Shown here: one piece after another, positions 26,401 to 36,020 of the stretch | How the letters are laid out: every line of letters begins with the position of its first letter | How positions within the stretch are numbered: position 1 is the stretch's first letter | NCBI RefSeq assembly: GCF_910592395.1 | Contig: NC_088315.1 | Coordinates: forward strand, 18,833,808 to 18,893,807 | DNA length: 60,000 bases | Direction: 5' to 3' | DNA from: Lineus longissimus | Lineage: Eukaryota > Nemertea > Pilidiophora > Heteronemertea > Lineidae | Made by a program: the position numbers and the translations under genes | The notes under the pieces: generated by a model | Database searches by the model: none | What the model was told of the DNA's origin: nothing | Seen by the model: the letters and a program-made list of their open reading frames with translations, nothing else

Positions 26401-29400
26401 TATAGCTGGAAAGCCCTGATATGTATCAGCACTCAGATACATTGATCATCAATGATACATTCAGTCACAGTGCAGACAAGAGGGCTGTCAGACAGAGTGG
26501 TACATTGGAAACATCAGCACATGTCACCTCCGAGGTCCCGGGTTTATATATGTTTATTTCGTACTAGGTACAATCAGAGGTGCATGGTGTTGAAATATAT
26601 AAAGTGCTGTAACAAGTTTGACAAAATATCGATACAAAATGAGGACATATAATTTAGTTGTACATGAGGCACTCCAGCGGTAGAATCCCATCAACCGAGG
26701 AGGTCACCTAAGATGTACATAAATAGTCTAATATCTCATTGATCTCCTCAGTTGCTAAGAATCCATCACCCGAGCCCCTCATGTGAAGCAACTCTTGAAT
26801 CTGAGTACACAGAAATGACGATGGGATTTTCCATGACTTTGTATTAAAGACACCCTCTCCTTATCAGTTTCCCGGCAGGCCCAGGTACAGAGAGCACAGG
26901 GGGACTCTCTTCAACGGCGTAACTTTCCTACGGGGTGTCCAGGTTCCTCCTACTAACATTACAATTGCCCAATTTTGTTTCTAGAGCTTATAATGTCCTA
27001 GTTGACGCAAAGATCTCAACTTAATATGTTAGGTCAGTTTAGACGGTCAATGATAACATCATCATCAATATCACCATGGAAACCAAAGGCTCAGTTTAGA
27101 CGGTCAATGATAACGCCATCAATATCACCATGGAAACCAAAGGGTCAGTTTAGACGGTCAATGATAACATCATCAATATCACCATGGAAACCAAAGGGTC
27201 AGTTTAGACGGTCAATGATAACATCATCATCAATATCACCATGGAAACCAAAGGCTCAGTTTAGACGGTCAATGATAACGCCATCAATATCACCATGGAA
27301 ACCAAAGGGTCAGTTTAGACGGTCAATGATAACATCATCAATATCACCATGGAAACCAAAGGGTCAGTTTAGACGGTCTACGATAACATCATCATCAATA
27401 TCACCATGGAAACCAAAGGGTCAGTTTAGACGGTCAATGATAACATCATCAATATCACCATGGAAACCAAAGGGTCAGTTTAGACGGTCAATGATAACGC
27501 CATCAATATCACCATGGAAACCAAAGGGTCAGTTTAGACGGTCAATGATACCATCATCAATATCACCATGGAAACCAAAGGGTCAGTTTAGACAGTCAAT
27601 GACATCATCATCAATATCACCATGGAAACCAAAGGGTCAGTTTAGACGGTCGATGATAACATCATCATCAATATCACCATGGAAACCAAAGGCTCAGTTT
27701 AGACGGTCAATGATAACATCATCATCAATATCACCATGGAAACCAAAGGGTCAGTTTAGACGGTCAATGATAACATCATCATCAATATCACCATGGAAAC
27801 CAAAGGGTCAGTTTAGACGGTCGATGATAACATCATCATCAATATCACCATGGAAACCAAAGGGTCAGTTTAGACGGTCAATGATAACATCATCAATATC
27901 ACCATGAAAACCAAAGGGTCAGTTTAGACGGTCAATGATAACATCATCATCAATATCACCATGGAAACCAAAGGGTCAGTTTAGACGGTCAATGATAACA
28001 TCATCATCAATATCACCATGGAAACCAAAGGGTCAGTTTAGACGGTCAATGATAACATCATCATCAATATCACCATGGAAACCAAAGGGTCAGTTTAGAC
28101 GGTCGATGATAACATCATCATCAATATCACCATGGAAACCAAAGGCTCAGTTTAGACGGTCAATGATAACATCATCATCAATATCACCATGGAAACCAAA
28201 GGGTCAGTTTAGACGGTCAATGATAACATCATCATCAATATCACCATGAAAACCAAAGGGTCAGTTTAGACGGTCGATGATAACATCATCATCAATATCA
28301 CCATGGAAACCAAAGGGTCAGTTTAGACGGTCAATGATAACATCATCATCAATATCACCATGGAAACCAAAGGGTCAGTTTAGACGGTCGATGATAACAT
28401 CATCATCAATATCACCATGAAAACCAAAGGGTCAGTTTAGACGGTCAATGATAACACCATCAATATCACCATGGAAACCAAAGGGTCAGTTTAGACGGTC
28501 AATGATAACATCATCAATATCACCATGAAAACCAAAGGGTCAGTTTAGACGGTCAATGATAACATCATCATCAATATCACCATGGAAACCAAAGGGTCAG
28601 TTTAGACGGTCAATGATAACATCATCATCAATATCACCATGGAAACCAAAGGGTCAGTTTAGACGGTCGATGATACTATCATCATCAATATCACCATGGA
28701 AACCAAAGGGTACAACAATCAGCCTAGTAAAAATCAACCCTCAATGTAAAGGCATGGTGTTTTAACGACAGATGCAAGTTAATACATTCTTTTTAATGTT
28801 GACCTCGATGTGTCCACACAGATTTTCTGATCAATACTGAACTGATCGACATGGACCCGACGGCAAATACAACACAGGAGAGAGCAATCAGTTAAATCCG
28901 GTAACTCAGATCAATATCAATATTGCCATGGAAATCACTTCCTCGCACCAGATGGCTAGGAATAATTACAATTTGCACATGTATGAGTTCTGTTGCCGTT
29001 CCAGGGCAATTGTATTTAATCATATTCAGAGATGTATTTTGATGGCTACCGGAGAACTCCTGCTCCTCGACGTTAAAGGGAACTGAAACCGCCAAGCCAG
29101 TTCGTATGACCTCGTTTTCATTTCCCGCGTATCGGGTGATCAGAACGAGGCATGAATGAAACATGGCACCTAGCTGTCAATCATTGAGTGACGTCACTAC
29201 TATGGAATTTACAACGAAAACTCATGAATGAAAGATCGCATGACTCACGTGATTCTCACATGATTCTCAATAATAACAAATTGAACTGCGCATGCTCGGG
29301 CACTGGGGGCGGAGCTACAAATCTGAACTCGAATAGGAAGTTGGAAGTTTGACTTTCTCGGGCGGTGAAAGTCGAAAAGTTGAATAAATCGCTCGGCGGT

Positions 29401-32400
29401 TCCAGTTCCCTTTAAGGGTTGACCACAGGCACAACCAATTTGATTAGAACTTGAGTTAGACTGTTAAAAGTCTTCCAAGTGAATGCCAATTTCAATGGTG
29501 GGATGTGTCTTTTGTTTTCCAGAGAAGAGCCTCCCAGCTTTAAATGGACAATTACTTCATTTAGAAGAAGTTCTATACACCTTTCCAGAAATGGGATGCC
29601 GAGTGTCCGAAATAGTGATGTCATAAGGGGAAACTAGGCCTTATGGTGGAGGGACAAAGGAGATAGTCATGGTTGACCAACACACTTGAATGCCTTTAAT
29701 GACAGACATGGGGGAAAAAGTTAGTTCCAATGCAAGCCACCAATTTCGGGAAGCATGTTTAGTTTTAGGATTTCTAGCCAAAATGGTGGTGCCATTAGCT
29801 TCAAAATAGGTCCAGCACACAATCCCGAGTCCCACTACCAAAGAATGGGAATGTACATCCTTGTCCATGGAGATTTTTTGAAGCCCCTTTTGCAGGCAGG
29901 TGCCAGCAGGGAACAGCTTCCATCCACACCCCTTTCGGCAGTGCGAGGATTGGATTTCAGGGCCTTTGTGGGTGTGACTTCAGTGGAAGTGAAAATTCTT
30001 TCTGTGTTTGTTTCATAATTGAGGCTTTCCATGGACCATATATTACTTCTAGTGGGTGCCAATTTTGTGTATTTTGTGAGGTTCAACGCAGCATAGGGTT
30101 GATATAGCAATTCTGAGTGATTTTGATGGGCAAGCTCCAATGGGGGCTTTCAACTGCCCGCACTGGCCCGCCAAGCAGACAAGAATGATCACCCTTTGCC
30201 GGCAAAACCAGGACATGGATACGTGCATCCAGATTGGTTGAGTGACCCCCCCCCCCCCCAGACGTTGGAGTTTCAATCATGGGTAGCGGTAATAAGCGAT
30301 TTCGAAGCCCCCCTAACCAGTTTTTGCTGCCTAATGGACTAGCGAACACTTTACTGGCCCATTATCATGATTACTTCACGTAAATCAATAAATCGGGAGG
30401 CAATAATAAAACTTGTTCAACTTGTCCAATAGTTGAATGAAAAACATCTGTCACGATTATATGTTCGTACAATGTTTTAATCCCTCCAAGGCTACTCAAT
30501 CGCTGCGTATGCTGTCAACTGATAAATCTTTGCCGGCGTTTTAAGTTATCGCGATAAAAATTGCGCATCTGGACCTACCTGCTTGGTGCTCTTATCCAAA
30601 GTTGGGAATGAGAACGTCTGAGCATTCTGAAAATAGAAAAAAATGATTTTGAGAATTTGATAATACCACTGTACAGTAGACCCCTCTATTAAGGACACCT
30701 TTGAGACTGACAAGTGCTATCCTTATTACTAGGGAGGTGTCCTGATTAGAGAGGTCATACTGAATGGAAACAACCAACATGGGGCCAAAACTGTGTCCTT
30801 TGAGAGTGTGTCTTTAATAGAGAGGGTGTTCTTTATAGAGAGGTGTCCGTTACTAAGAGAGGTTCCATTGTACATATACATGTCCCACATATGGTACAGG
30901 GGTGTGACACTTAATGTTGTTGTTGCTGTTGTTGAGATGGAAGCTCCTCGACGACCCTTGCAGACAATCTTTCAAAAATCGCAGAATCTTGAACTTTTTC
31001 GTCCGAATATTTTGTACATGGATCTCTGACTGGACACTTTTACTCCTAGTGTACCCCACCCTGTCTGTGGAGAATGCCTCACTTTCGATTCGTGCACTGG
31101 GGGTAATGGGTATATTCAAGAGAAGATACAATAAACATCATGAATATTCCCAAATTCTAGGCTTCGGCCTTTCTTTGGTCTTGAAATGTATATGTGACTC
31201 GCTCTACCAAAACTAGGCGCTTGTCGCATCTGAACTCGACAGGTTGATACGGACTTGTTGTTCATTTCCCTATTGTAGAACTTTTGTGAAATCTATTACA
31301 AACTGATTTGGTCACATTTCACAAAAGGTCTACAATAGGAAAATGAACAACAAGTCCGTATCAACCTGTCAAGTTCAGATGCGACAAGCGCCTAGTTTTG
31401 GTAGAGCGAGTCACATATTTGACTCGTCAGCTTTAAGGTGCCACCGTCACTCAGTAAATACACCCCACAGACCCCAATTTTCACCACAAGCAGCACAACA
31501 CAAGAAGGTATCTTGTACACAGTAGGCGATTGAGGGAATTATTCCCCTGTCGTGATACCGATGTTGCCATCCTCAACGTTGTATCACGACGCCCAGGGTA
31601 AGACGCTCATTTTCTCAAAGCTGATCACGGTTGCTAGGCAACTCGGTCTTCTTGCATTCTTGTCATGGGTTAGCATATGTGATTTTCAGAGATGTTAGTG
31701 GTGGCATGGTGGCCTTGCGCAGGGATTTATTAGCCTATGATGAGCTACGCTGTGATTGTATTGCTAACAATGTATAGGTAGACGACAATTCTATAGGAGT
31801 CTGTTTCTGTCGAATGTCATGTTTTTTTTTGTAATTGATATTTATCATATATTATCAAAGTTCAGTCTAGCTCAGAATCAACACCTACACTTTACATTTA
31901 AACCCCAGTTTGCAAGCTGATTCAACTACAACCAGTCAAAACCAGCAACCCCAGTTTATCAGCTGATTCAACTACAACAGGTCAAAACCAGCAACCACAG
32001 TTCGCAAGTCTATTAAAACACAACAGGTCAAAACCAGCAAACCCAGTTCGCAAGTCTATTCAAACACAACAGGTCAAAACCAGCAAACCCAGTTCGCAAG
32101 TCTATTCAAACACAACAGGTCAAAACCAGCAACCACAGTTCGCAAGTCTATTCAAACGCAACAGGTCAAAACCAGCAAACCCAGTTCGCAAGTCTATTCA
32201 AACACAACAGGTCAAAACCAGCAACCCCAGTTCGCAAGTCTATTCAAACACAACAGGTCAAAACCAGCAAACCCAGTTCGCAAGTCTATTCAAACACAAC
32301 AGGTCAAAACCAGCAACCCCAGTTCGCAAGTCTATTCAAACACAACAGGTCAAAACCAGCAAACCCAGTTCGCAAGTCTATTCAAACACAACAGGTCAAA

Positions 32401-35400
32401 ACCAGCAACCCCAGTTCGCAAGTCTATTCAAACGCAACAGGTCAAAACCAGCAACCCCAGTTCGCAAGCTGATTCAAGCACAACACCCAGTTTGTAAGCT
32501 GATTCAACTACAACAGGTCAAAACCAGCAACCCCAGTTTGCATGCTGATTCAACTACAATAGGTCAAAACCAGCAACCCCAGTTTGCAGGCTGATTCAAA
32601 CACAACAGGTCAAAACCAGCAACCCCAGTTTGCAGGCTGATTCAAACACAACAGGTCAAAACCAGCAACCCCAGTTTGTGAGCTGATTCAAGCACAACAG
32701 GTCAAAACCAGCAACCCCAGTTCGCAAGATGATTCAAGCACAACACCCAGTTTGTACGCTGATTCAACTACAACAGGTCAAAACCAGCAACCCCAGTTTT
32801 CAAGCTGATTCAAGCACAACAGTTCAAAACCAGCAGCTGATTCAAGCACAACAGGTCAAAATTAACACCCCAGTTTGCAAGCTGAACCACAATAGGCCCA
32901 AATTACAACATAGCACACCCAACTTTGCAAGCTGATGAAAGAAGTGGACACCTCAATCAACGGCACGTCGAAGCACTCAGAGGAATCATGTACACATCTC
33001 ACGGCTGCTTGCCTAGCTGCGCTCTTGACGTCATCAATGCTATATTAAGCTTCCAACGGTCACCACGGCAACGTAAAGTCGAGCAAATCATTTTGTAGGG
33101 AAGCATGGCCAGGTTGAGGTGGCAGCTGTTGGCTAAGTTCTGTGTATCTTTACCATTACAACACAAGCGATAAGGGAACAAATCTACATGTACCCCTGTT
33201 CTTGCCGACCTGCTTTTTTTACTTGCATTTCAGGCAAGTCGGGACTTGCTGGTGATGGCCACAATCATGCATCTCCAGGAGCAGTACTAGTGCAAATACT
33301 GTTCCTTTATAGCGCTTTTCCATATTTCCCTTTTCAAAGCGCTTTTCGGGATTTCAAATTATAGTATTACCCCGGCCTCCACAGATATCATTATCAATCA
33401 GGTGTTTCAAGGAGCAACCAGAAAGCGCTCACTTGAACACGACCAGTTGGGGAACCAAGCAGTGGTCGGGAGTTGAACCCACGACCTCTTGATCATGAGG
33501 CCGACTCTTCCACGGCACTACCGTTGTATCAAGCATACTGAGTGGCTGTATTTTGACATTTTTACATGCTGATTTGCTTGGGAGAATTCGTGCCCAAAGC
33601 AAGCTCAATCTCTGAAGGAAAACTCCACGCCTACATTGCACCATGATTTGACTTCAATTTCAGCACCAGCCAAACAACTGACAACTGATTTTGTTGCAGC
33701 GACAAGGGCCAAAGTAATCATAGCGATGATACAAGACAGCACACCAACACACAATTGGGGGAGCAAACGAGTATCTTTACTATAATTCTAACATTGCATT
33801 GAAGCCTTTTTTCAACCAGATTGATACGGCTTGGTTGCTCTGGAAATCACGCAATATACACATCTTGTTACACAAGTCAAGAAGAAAAACAAGAATTTTC
33901 AACCCCGCTTCTCCTTCTGACATTTCTGTACTCTACCCCCAATTATATGACTTAATCCAGTGGCAATCGAGGAATACTTGGTACGTTGTCTCCAGAGCGA
34001 GAAGTTAAAAGCAATGTTGAGCATTGTCATTAATTGGATGGGTGGCCGGCGTGTTCCAAGCATTGACTTGTATGTATCATCATAAGCGTGATGTAACACC
34101 GAAACCAGGACCTGTGATTTCATCACACCACTCACCCATATATATGGCATTGAGTCGAGGTCACATGAAGTTCGTAGTGTAGCATTGCCTTATCACATGT
34201 ATCAGGAAGGCAGTCTCAGGAAATGTCCAATCACAACGAAGCCTGCAAATCTGAGTGCAGCGCTTCCAAGTATGAATAACACTACTCTCCCATATTTGGC
34301 AGTGAGTCGAGGCCACATGTAGTTCGTAGTTTAGCATTGCCTTATCAGGAAGGCAGTCTAGGGCGATATCCAATCACAACGAAGCCTGCAAATCTGAGTG
34401 CCGTACTTCGAGTGGCTTCGAGTATGAATACATAATTTAGGTAGCTCTTCAGTGATGGAGGCGTGATACAGATCTCATTTTCGCTACTACTGAGAATAGA
34501 TGCAAAATGTTTCGGGGGGGGGGGGGGGGGGGTGCCTTGATCACTCGGATTGATGCAACCTATCTTTTTCCTGGAAGCCACCAAATTAATTTTGGATGCC
34601 GCACGTGGTTCTCGATGCAGCTGCATACCAGTTGATCTTTATGATAATGATGCAGATCATACTGTAACAATCCGCAGCTGCTGCCATCTACACTGTCAAT
34701 GACGCAACTACCAAAGACTTCGGCCGGCCTCGAGAGAAGACACTCACACGAAACCCAAATCGAAACGCTCCGTACAAGTTACGTTATTCAGTGCCTTTGG
34801 CCAGATTCCCGGACCTCAGACGCCAGCAACTGGTAGATTATACACCTGGGAAACGCTAGAGGTTAGTAATACCCGTAATTGTTACAATACTATAAGACAA
34901 TAGCGTTCTGCGCGTTATAAACATGATACATGTAGTCTACCTAGGGTAGGCCCAACGTTGTGTGATTTTGTATCACCACGTTGTGGGAAGATTGTGCACA
35001 GCATCGCCACTTTTTAGAATGGGAATTAACGTCTTGAGGTAATGGCGGTAATGGCGATACAATATCATGCAATGTTATATCATCATGACATAGACACAAT
35101 ATCGTGAATGGAAGGGTTTTGTCCTTGACCTTGTCTCCTCATCAAATTCCTGTGTTCGTTATCACAGATGGACGCAGAAACAGAGAATGGACACGCTACA
35201 TAGGCAGGCATTGTACAATAAATACAAAGACGATGAAACAGAGGTCAACAGGGGGGAAGATGGCCAAAATATCATGACGAAATGCAAATCTGATTTTTGA
35301 CATTTTGATGAAGATGAAAAAGATGAGGATGAAAACAAGAACAATTGTCTCCTACCTTTGCTGCAAATTCAGCCAGAATTTTGCAAATATCGTCCTCCGA

Positions 35401-35436
35401 ACCACTTTGCAACGTATCAAGACTCGATTCATCCAT
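11937..35436 (-). CDS. ric8: RIC8 (synembryn), G-alpha chaperone/GEF; 13 coding exons
   Basis: Cytosolic chaperone and guanine-nucleotide exchange factor for heterotrimeric G-protein alpha subunits, built of armadillo/HEAT-like helices. The exons, in transcription order, are 35356-35436, 30579-30626, 25446-25665, 25102-25171, 24510-24585, 18319-18371, 15660-15935, 14983-15154, 14141-14304, 13907-13989, 13179-13332, 12516-12650 and 11937-12078. All introns are GT-AG, phases agree throughout, and the sum is 1674 nt (557 residues plus stop), close to vertebrate RIC8A. Recognisable landmarks are [17 protein letters not shown] with [18 protein letters not shown], and an acidic [12 protein letters not shown] stretch at about 449-460. 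That stretch corresponds to the region of the CK2 sites of vertebrate RIC8A (residue 450 for the Ser site, 455 for the Thr site, here a Ser). The C-terminus is acidic (DEDELDSD). The start has AAAATGG context. The 3' UTR and poly(A) site were not resolved. Choice between RIC8A and RIC8B is not meaningful outside vertebrates. Confidence 0.95.
12331..12508. mobile_element. CAGTRGAACCTC MITE, copy 4, in ric8 intron 12
   Basis: A complete copy flanked by TA (12329-12330 and 12509-12510), starting CAGTGGAACCTCTC and ending GGTTCAACTG. It fills 178 of the 437 bp of the intron and begins 7 bp into it. Confidence 0.88.
12516..12650 (-). CDS. ric8: ric8 coding exon 12
   Basis: [20 protein letters not shown] then [19 protein letters not shown], matching [31 protein letters not shown]. 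The donor is GTAAGTA; its final TA is the target site of a MITE. Confidence 0.96.
13179..13332 (-). CDS. ric8: ric8 coding exon 11
   Basis: [18 protein letters not shown] followed by an acidic serine-rich tract and EEYGWLRDQ. It carries the region of the conserved CK2 sites. Donor GTAAGT, phase 2. Confidence 0.96.
13455..13823 (+). mobile_element. TTAA-type MITE, copy 2, in ric8 intron 10
   Basis: Starts TTAAAGTGATACTATGATG and ends GAGTTACCCTTTAA, the same family as 4859-5189 and 54533-54866. It makes up most of the 574-bp intron. Confidence 0.8.
13907..13989 (-). CDS. ric8: ric8 coding exon 10
   Basis: [27 protein letters not shown], matching the family VKRVAAEFLFVLCSE helix. Phases 2 to 1. 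Confidence 0.94.
14141..14304 (-). CDS. ric8: ric8 coding exon 9
   Basis: [38 protein letters not shown], strongly matching the family. Acceptor TTTTCCAG; the (GAT)n microsatellite of the intron ends roughly a dozen bases before it. Confidence 0.96.
14313..14756. repeat. (ATC)n/(GAT)n microsatellite, about 440 bp, in ric8 intron 8
   Basis: Long ATC trinucleotide run broken by a recurrent phrase ATTCTGATAATCACCATCAACGTCATTG, so the array is also organised in larger units. All open frames here (poly-Asp, poly-Met, poly-His, poly-Ile) are by-products. Confidence 0.95.
14828..14962. mobile_element. CAGTRGAACCTC MITE, degenerate copy 5, in ric8 intron 8
   Basis: AACAGAACCTCTATAACTAG at one end and TAATAGAGAGGTTCTACTTT at the other mark an eroded member. 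Confidence 0.65.
14983..15154 (-). CDS. ric8: ric8 coding exon 8
   Basis: [19 protein letters not shown] through [18 protein letters not shown], matching HAVNLLGNLPLKCLDVL and NMDVIRALLIFLEKRL of the family. Donor GTAAGT. A degenerate MITE lies about 20 bp inside the following intron. Confidence 0.95.
15412..15550. repeat. 22-bp minisatellite, about 6 copies, in ric8 intron 7
   Basis: Units alternate TTGAATTGCTGGCCACCC and TTGTGTTGCTGGCCACCC followed by TACC. A run of G (about 15209-15222) lies nearby. Confidence 0.9.
15660..15935 (-). CDS. ric8: ric8 coding exon 7
   Basis: The largest exon (276 nt). It includes [15 protein letters not shown], a conserved core of the family, then an acidic [19 protein letters not shown] helix. 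A 19-bp minisatellite starts about 65 bp upstream of its acceptor. Confidence 0.95.
16005..16595. repeat. 19-bp minisatellite, about 30 copies, in ric8 intron 6
   Basis: Tandem CCCACCTCTCCGAGCATCT with variants GGGTCTC, CGTCTC and some shortened units. It stops near the exon 7 side about 65 bp before the splice acceptor. A single reversed piece (GAGAGGTGGGAGATGCTCAG) occurs near 16705. Confidence 0.95.
17333..17705. repeat. inverted repeat with 23-25 bp arms, in ric8 intron 6
   Basis: TGCAAGTATCAATTCGTTTC at the left is matched by the complement near 17681-17705 (GACACGAATTGATACTTGCA), enclosing about 320 bp. A run of C (17359-17374) adjoins the left arm. Possible non-autonomous element. Confidence 0.55.
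17808..17985. mobile_element. CAGTRGAACCTC MITE, copy 7, in ric8 intron 6
   Basis: Complete copy with TA on both sides, start CAGTAGAACCTCTC, end GGAGGTTCCACTG. A short terminal fragment of the same family also lies at 16759-16781. Confidence 0.85.
18319..18371 (-). CDS. ric8: ric8 coding exon 6 (53 nt)
   Basis: [18 protein letters not shown], a near-identical match to the diagnostic FFDLRLLFLLTAL motif. Acceptor TTTTTTCAG, donor GTAGGT, phase 2 out. Confidence 0.95.
18411..18656. mobile_element. MITE with TTTAAAGGGGTACGCC ends, in ric8 intron 5
   Basis: The ends GTTTAAAGGGGTACGCCGTT and AACGGGGTACGCCTTTAAAC are near-complementary. The interior (CTGAAACTTGGTATG, ACACAACGGTAATGCTGAAAT, AATTACAAATTTCAAATTT) recurs in diverged form at about 23340-23530 (reverse) and 24165-24500. 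Confidence 0.65.
19047..19200. mobile_element. CAGTRGAACCTC MITE, partial copy 8
   Basis: AGATTAGAGAGGTCAATTGA, CAATTTGGGACCAAAATTAG and TCCTTAATAGAGAGG show an incomplete copy just before copy 9. Confidence 0.65.
19289..19630. mobile_element. CAGTRGAACCTC MITE, copy 9, internally expanded
   Basis: Begins TACAGTAGAACCTCTC and ends CGAGGTTCCAATGCA (diverged terminus). Inside, the 18-bp phrase TTGTCCTTAATAGAGAGG is repeated about eleven times between 19410 and 19605, nearly doubling the element. The open frames across it are repeat artefacts. Confidence 0.88.
19705..21414. mobile_element. possible non-autonomous element, about 1.7 kb, in ric8 intron 5
   Basis: The left edge has ACAAGAGGCCCAAGGGCCTG with CTCAGCTGAG. 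The right edge has GGCTGACTTAGTCAGCTGAG followed by CTAAAAAT, after a (GGAT)n run at 21294-21352. Elements with such a GGCCC start, a GGAC/GGAT-rich tail and a GTGAGCTAAAAA-like end are frequent in mollusc and related genomes (from memory; not verified). No transposase frame was seen. Confidence 0.45.
22275..22486. repeat. 22-bp minisatellite, left half, in ric8 intron 5
   Basis: Repeated ATGATGGCCTGTCATAGATTCT and variants. The same array resumes at 23128-23345 after an intervening insertion. Confidence 0.9.
22491..22646. repeat. 156-bp palindrome with ~65-75 bp arms
   Basis: GAACCCGAGGCGGAGGACCT and GTTACCAAGACACTCGAG on the left are mirrored by CTCGGTAACTC-type complements on the right (GTGTCTTGGTAACTCAACC, AAGGTCCGAAGCCGAGGGTT). 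It is the left part of a roughly 640-bp insertion (about 22487-23127) within the minisatellite. Confidence 0.8.
23128..23345. repeat. 22-bp minisatellite, right half
   Basis: Continuation of the 22275-22486 array: GATGGCCTGTCATAGATTCT with GTCTAGACTCT variants. Confidence 0.9.
24208..24384. mobile_element. CAGTRGAACCTC MITE, copy 10, nested in another repeat
   Basis: Starts TAGTAGAACCTCTC and ends GGAGGTTCCACTG with TA on both sides. It sits inside a copy of the 18411-18656 repeat: CTTGGTATTCATAA is on the left and TTCGTCTACACAACAGCACTG on the right, adjoining in the uninterrupted copy. Confidence 0.85.
24510..24585 (-). CDS. ric8: ric8 coding exon 5
   Basis: [25 protein letters not shown], matching the region before FFDLRLLFLLTA in the family. 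Donor GTACGT, phase 0. Confidence 0.9.
24805..24893. mobile_element. CAGTRGAACCTC MITE, fragment 11, in ric8 intron 4
   Basis: TTTGGGACCAAAACCAGTGT, TCCTTATTAGAGAGGG and GAGTGGTTCAACTAG are the 3' half of the family. Confidence 0.6.
25102..25171 (-). CDS. ric8: ric8 coding exon 4
   Basis: [20 protein letters not shown] aligns with the family ESLKCLCNLVLSSPVAQ segment. Acceptor TTTCAG, donor GTAAGT, phases 1 to 2. Confidence 0.93.
25446..25665 (-). CDS. ric8: ric8 coding exon 3
   Basis: About residues 44-116, [13 protein letters not shown] through the [15 protein letters not shown] motif to GGNNK. This corresponds to the family LQSVRILSRDRNCLDPF helices. Donor GTATG, phase 1. Confidence 0.93.
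26155..26268. repeat. hairpin element, about 114 bp, in ric8 intron 2
   Basis: GGTAGAATGGGGTAATTGTA on the left and TACAATTACCCCATTCTACC on the right are exact complements around a roughly 65-bp loop. Confidence 0.8.
27030..28715. repeat. 54/57-bp minisatellite, about 30 copies, in ric8 intron 2
   Basis: Each unit has CAGTTTAGACGGTCAATGAT, AACATCATCATCAATATCAC and CATGGAAACCAAAGGGT. Unit lengths differ by one ATC codon (54 or 57 bp), so the plus-strand frame stays open for 301 codons from 27002 and again for 104 and 69 codons. The reading [19 protein letters not shown] is interrupted wherever CCATGG has become CCATGA (a TGA stop). It lies antisense within a ric8 intron, so a gene is unlikely. 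Confidence 0.93.
29073..29415. mobile_element. MITE with TTAAAGGGAACTG ends, in ric8 intron 2
   Basis: TTAAAGGGAACTGAAACCGC at the left and GGTTCCAGTTCCCTTTAA at the right form terminal inverted repeats bounded by TTAA. About 343 bp, non-coding, with unrelated interior from the 4859-type family. Confidence 0.75.
29418..29800. repeat. dispersed repeat, copy 2 (partner at 7395-7735)
   Basis: Shares the ordered phrases listed for 7395-7735, including AAGTGAATGCCAATTTCAA and AGCCAAAATGGTGGTGCC. It directly abuts the MITE at 29073-29415. Confidence 0.5.
30579..30626 (-). CDS. ric8: ric8 coding exon 2 (48 nt)
   Basis: Sixteen codons, [16 protein letters not shown], matching the family NQE..QSFTFD segment. 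Acceptor TTTTCAG, donor GTAGGT. Phase 0 on both sides. Confidence 0.87.
30674..30870. mobile_element. CAGTRGAACCTC MITE, copy 12, in ric8 intron 1
   Basis: TACAGTAGACCCCTCTATTA at one end and AGAGAGGTTCCATTGTA at the other, with the family interior. It sits about 50 bp upstream of ric8 exon 2's acceptor. Confidence 0.8.
31192..31417 (+). mobile_element. 226-bp near-perfect palindromic element, copy 1, in ric8 intron 1
   Basis: Arms of about 95 bp beginning TGTGACTCGCTCTACCAAAA and ending TTTTGGTAGAGCGAGTCACA, with a short asymmetric loop (CTATTACAAACTGATTTGGT). A nearly identical copy in opposite orientation lies at 56811-57031. Confidence 0.85.
31895..32930. repeat. about 46-bp minisatellite, about 22 copies, in ric8 intron 1
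   Basis: Repeated AACAGGTCAAAACCAGCAAC, CCCAGTTCGCAAGTCTATTC and AAACACA. The flanking units use AGCTGATTCAA in place of AGTCTATTCAA, so two sub-families are nested, with the TCTATT type expanded in the middle. Confidence 0.92.
33470..33535 (-). mobile_element. tRNA-derived SINE fragment, in ric8 intron 1
   Basis: On the minus strand GTGGAAGAGTCGGCCTCATG, then AAGAGGTCGTGGGTTCAACTCC reads as A box, middle and B box of the same type as the 5380-5700 SINE. Confidence 0.55.
34150..34405. repeat. tandem duplication of about 180 bp, in ric8 intron 1
   Basis: TTTAGCATTGCCTTATCA, AGGAAGGCAGTCT and CAATCACAACGAAGCCTGCA occur twice in the same order with minor changes. Confidence 0.75.
35356..35436 (-). 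CDS. ric8: ric8 coding exon 1
   Basis: Residues 1-27, beginning [16 protein letters not shown] and ending AEFAAK, then GTAGGA. Phase 0. The upstream frame has other in-frame codons, but this ATG (AAAATGG) matches the length of the family N-terminus. Confidence 0.88.
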
Positions 35437-35800
35437 TTTGCTGTTGGTATGAACCGATATACCAGATTTAATGGCGTTTTTCCTCGACCAACACAAGAAT
35501 AAGATCCCCTTGTTTTGACAATGTTTGATGAAATTGACAATTCTCGCATAATCTCGGCCCGATTTCGAGAGGATGGATTGGCGTCATCCGAATAATTTCA
35601 AAAGACCATCACTGATTGGACAAATCTTTGTCGATTTTAAAGATTCAGCGAATCACAGAGCTGCACACAGAATTCATTCGGTCTGTCTAATTTTATCCAA
35701 AATGGCCAATTTTTCATAAATTTTCTCGAGGTGCGGTGCATTTTTACCCGTAATTCGTTTGTTATCGAGGTGAATACTAAAATCATTGTGTGTTGACAGT
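35437..35800 (-). promoter_or_regulatory. ric8: probable ric8 5' flank
   Basis: This segment lies immediately upstream of the ric8 ATG. No TATA box or other decisive element was recognised and no 5' UTR exon was resolved. Confidence 0.3.
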
Positions 35801-35929
35801 TTTTCATGATGGTTCTCAATATATATTAATAAAAAAACATGCTATATTTCCTTGATTGGTTGTTAAAAGCATGTTTTACAGTGTAATCATTTCGAAGTTT
35901 CATGCTCAAATTTCGCCATGTCCCTAACC

Positions 35930-36020
35930 GGTATCCAGTGAAAACGTCCCCATGCCAAAACGTCCTCGCTTTCAAGGTACTAAAACGTCCTCGTGTCAAA
36001 AACGTCCTCGCTTTTACATA
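35930..36020 (-). repeat. AAACGTCC short repeats
   Basis: Four copies of AAAACGTCC(C/T)C separated by about 20 bp. The same phrase in opposite orientation (GGGGACGTTTTGG) clusters at 52610-52695 near FNBP4. Confidence 0.65.
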
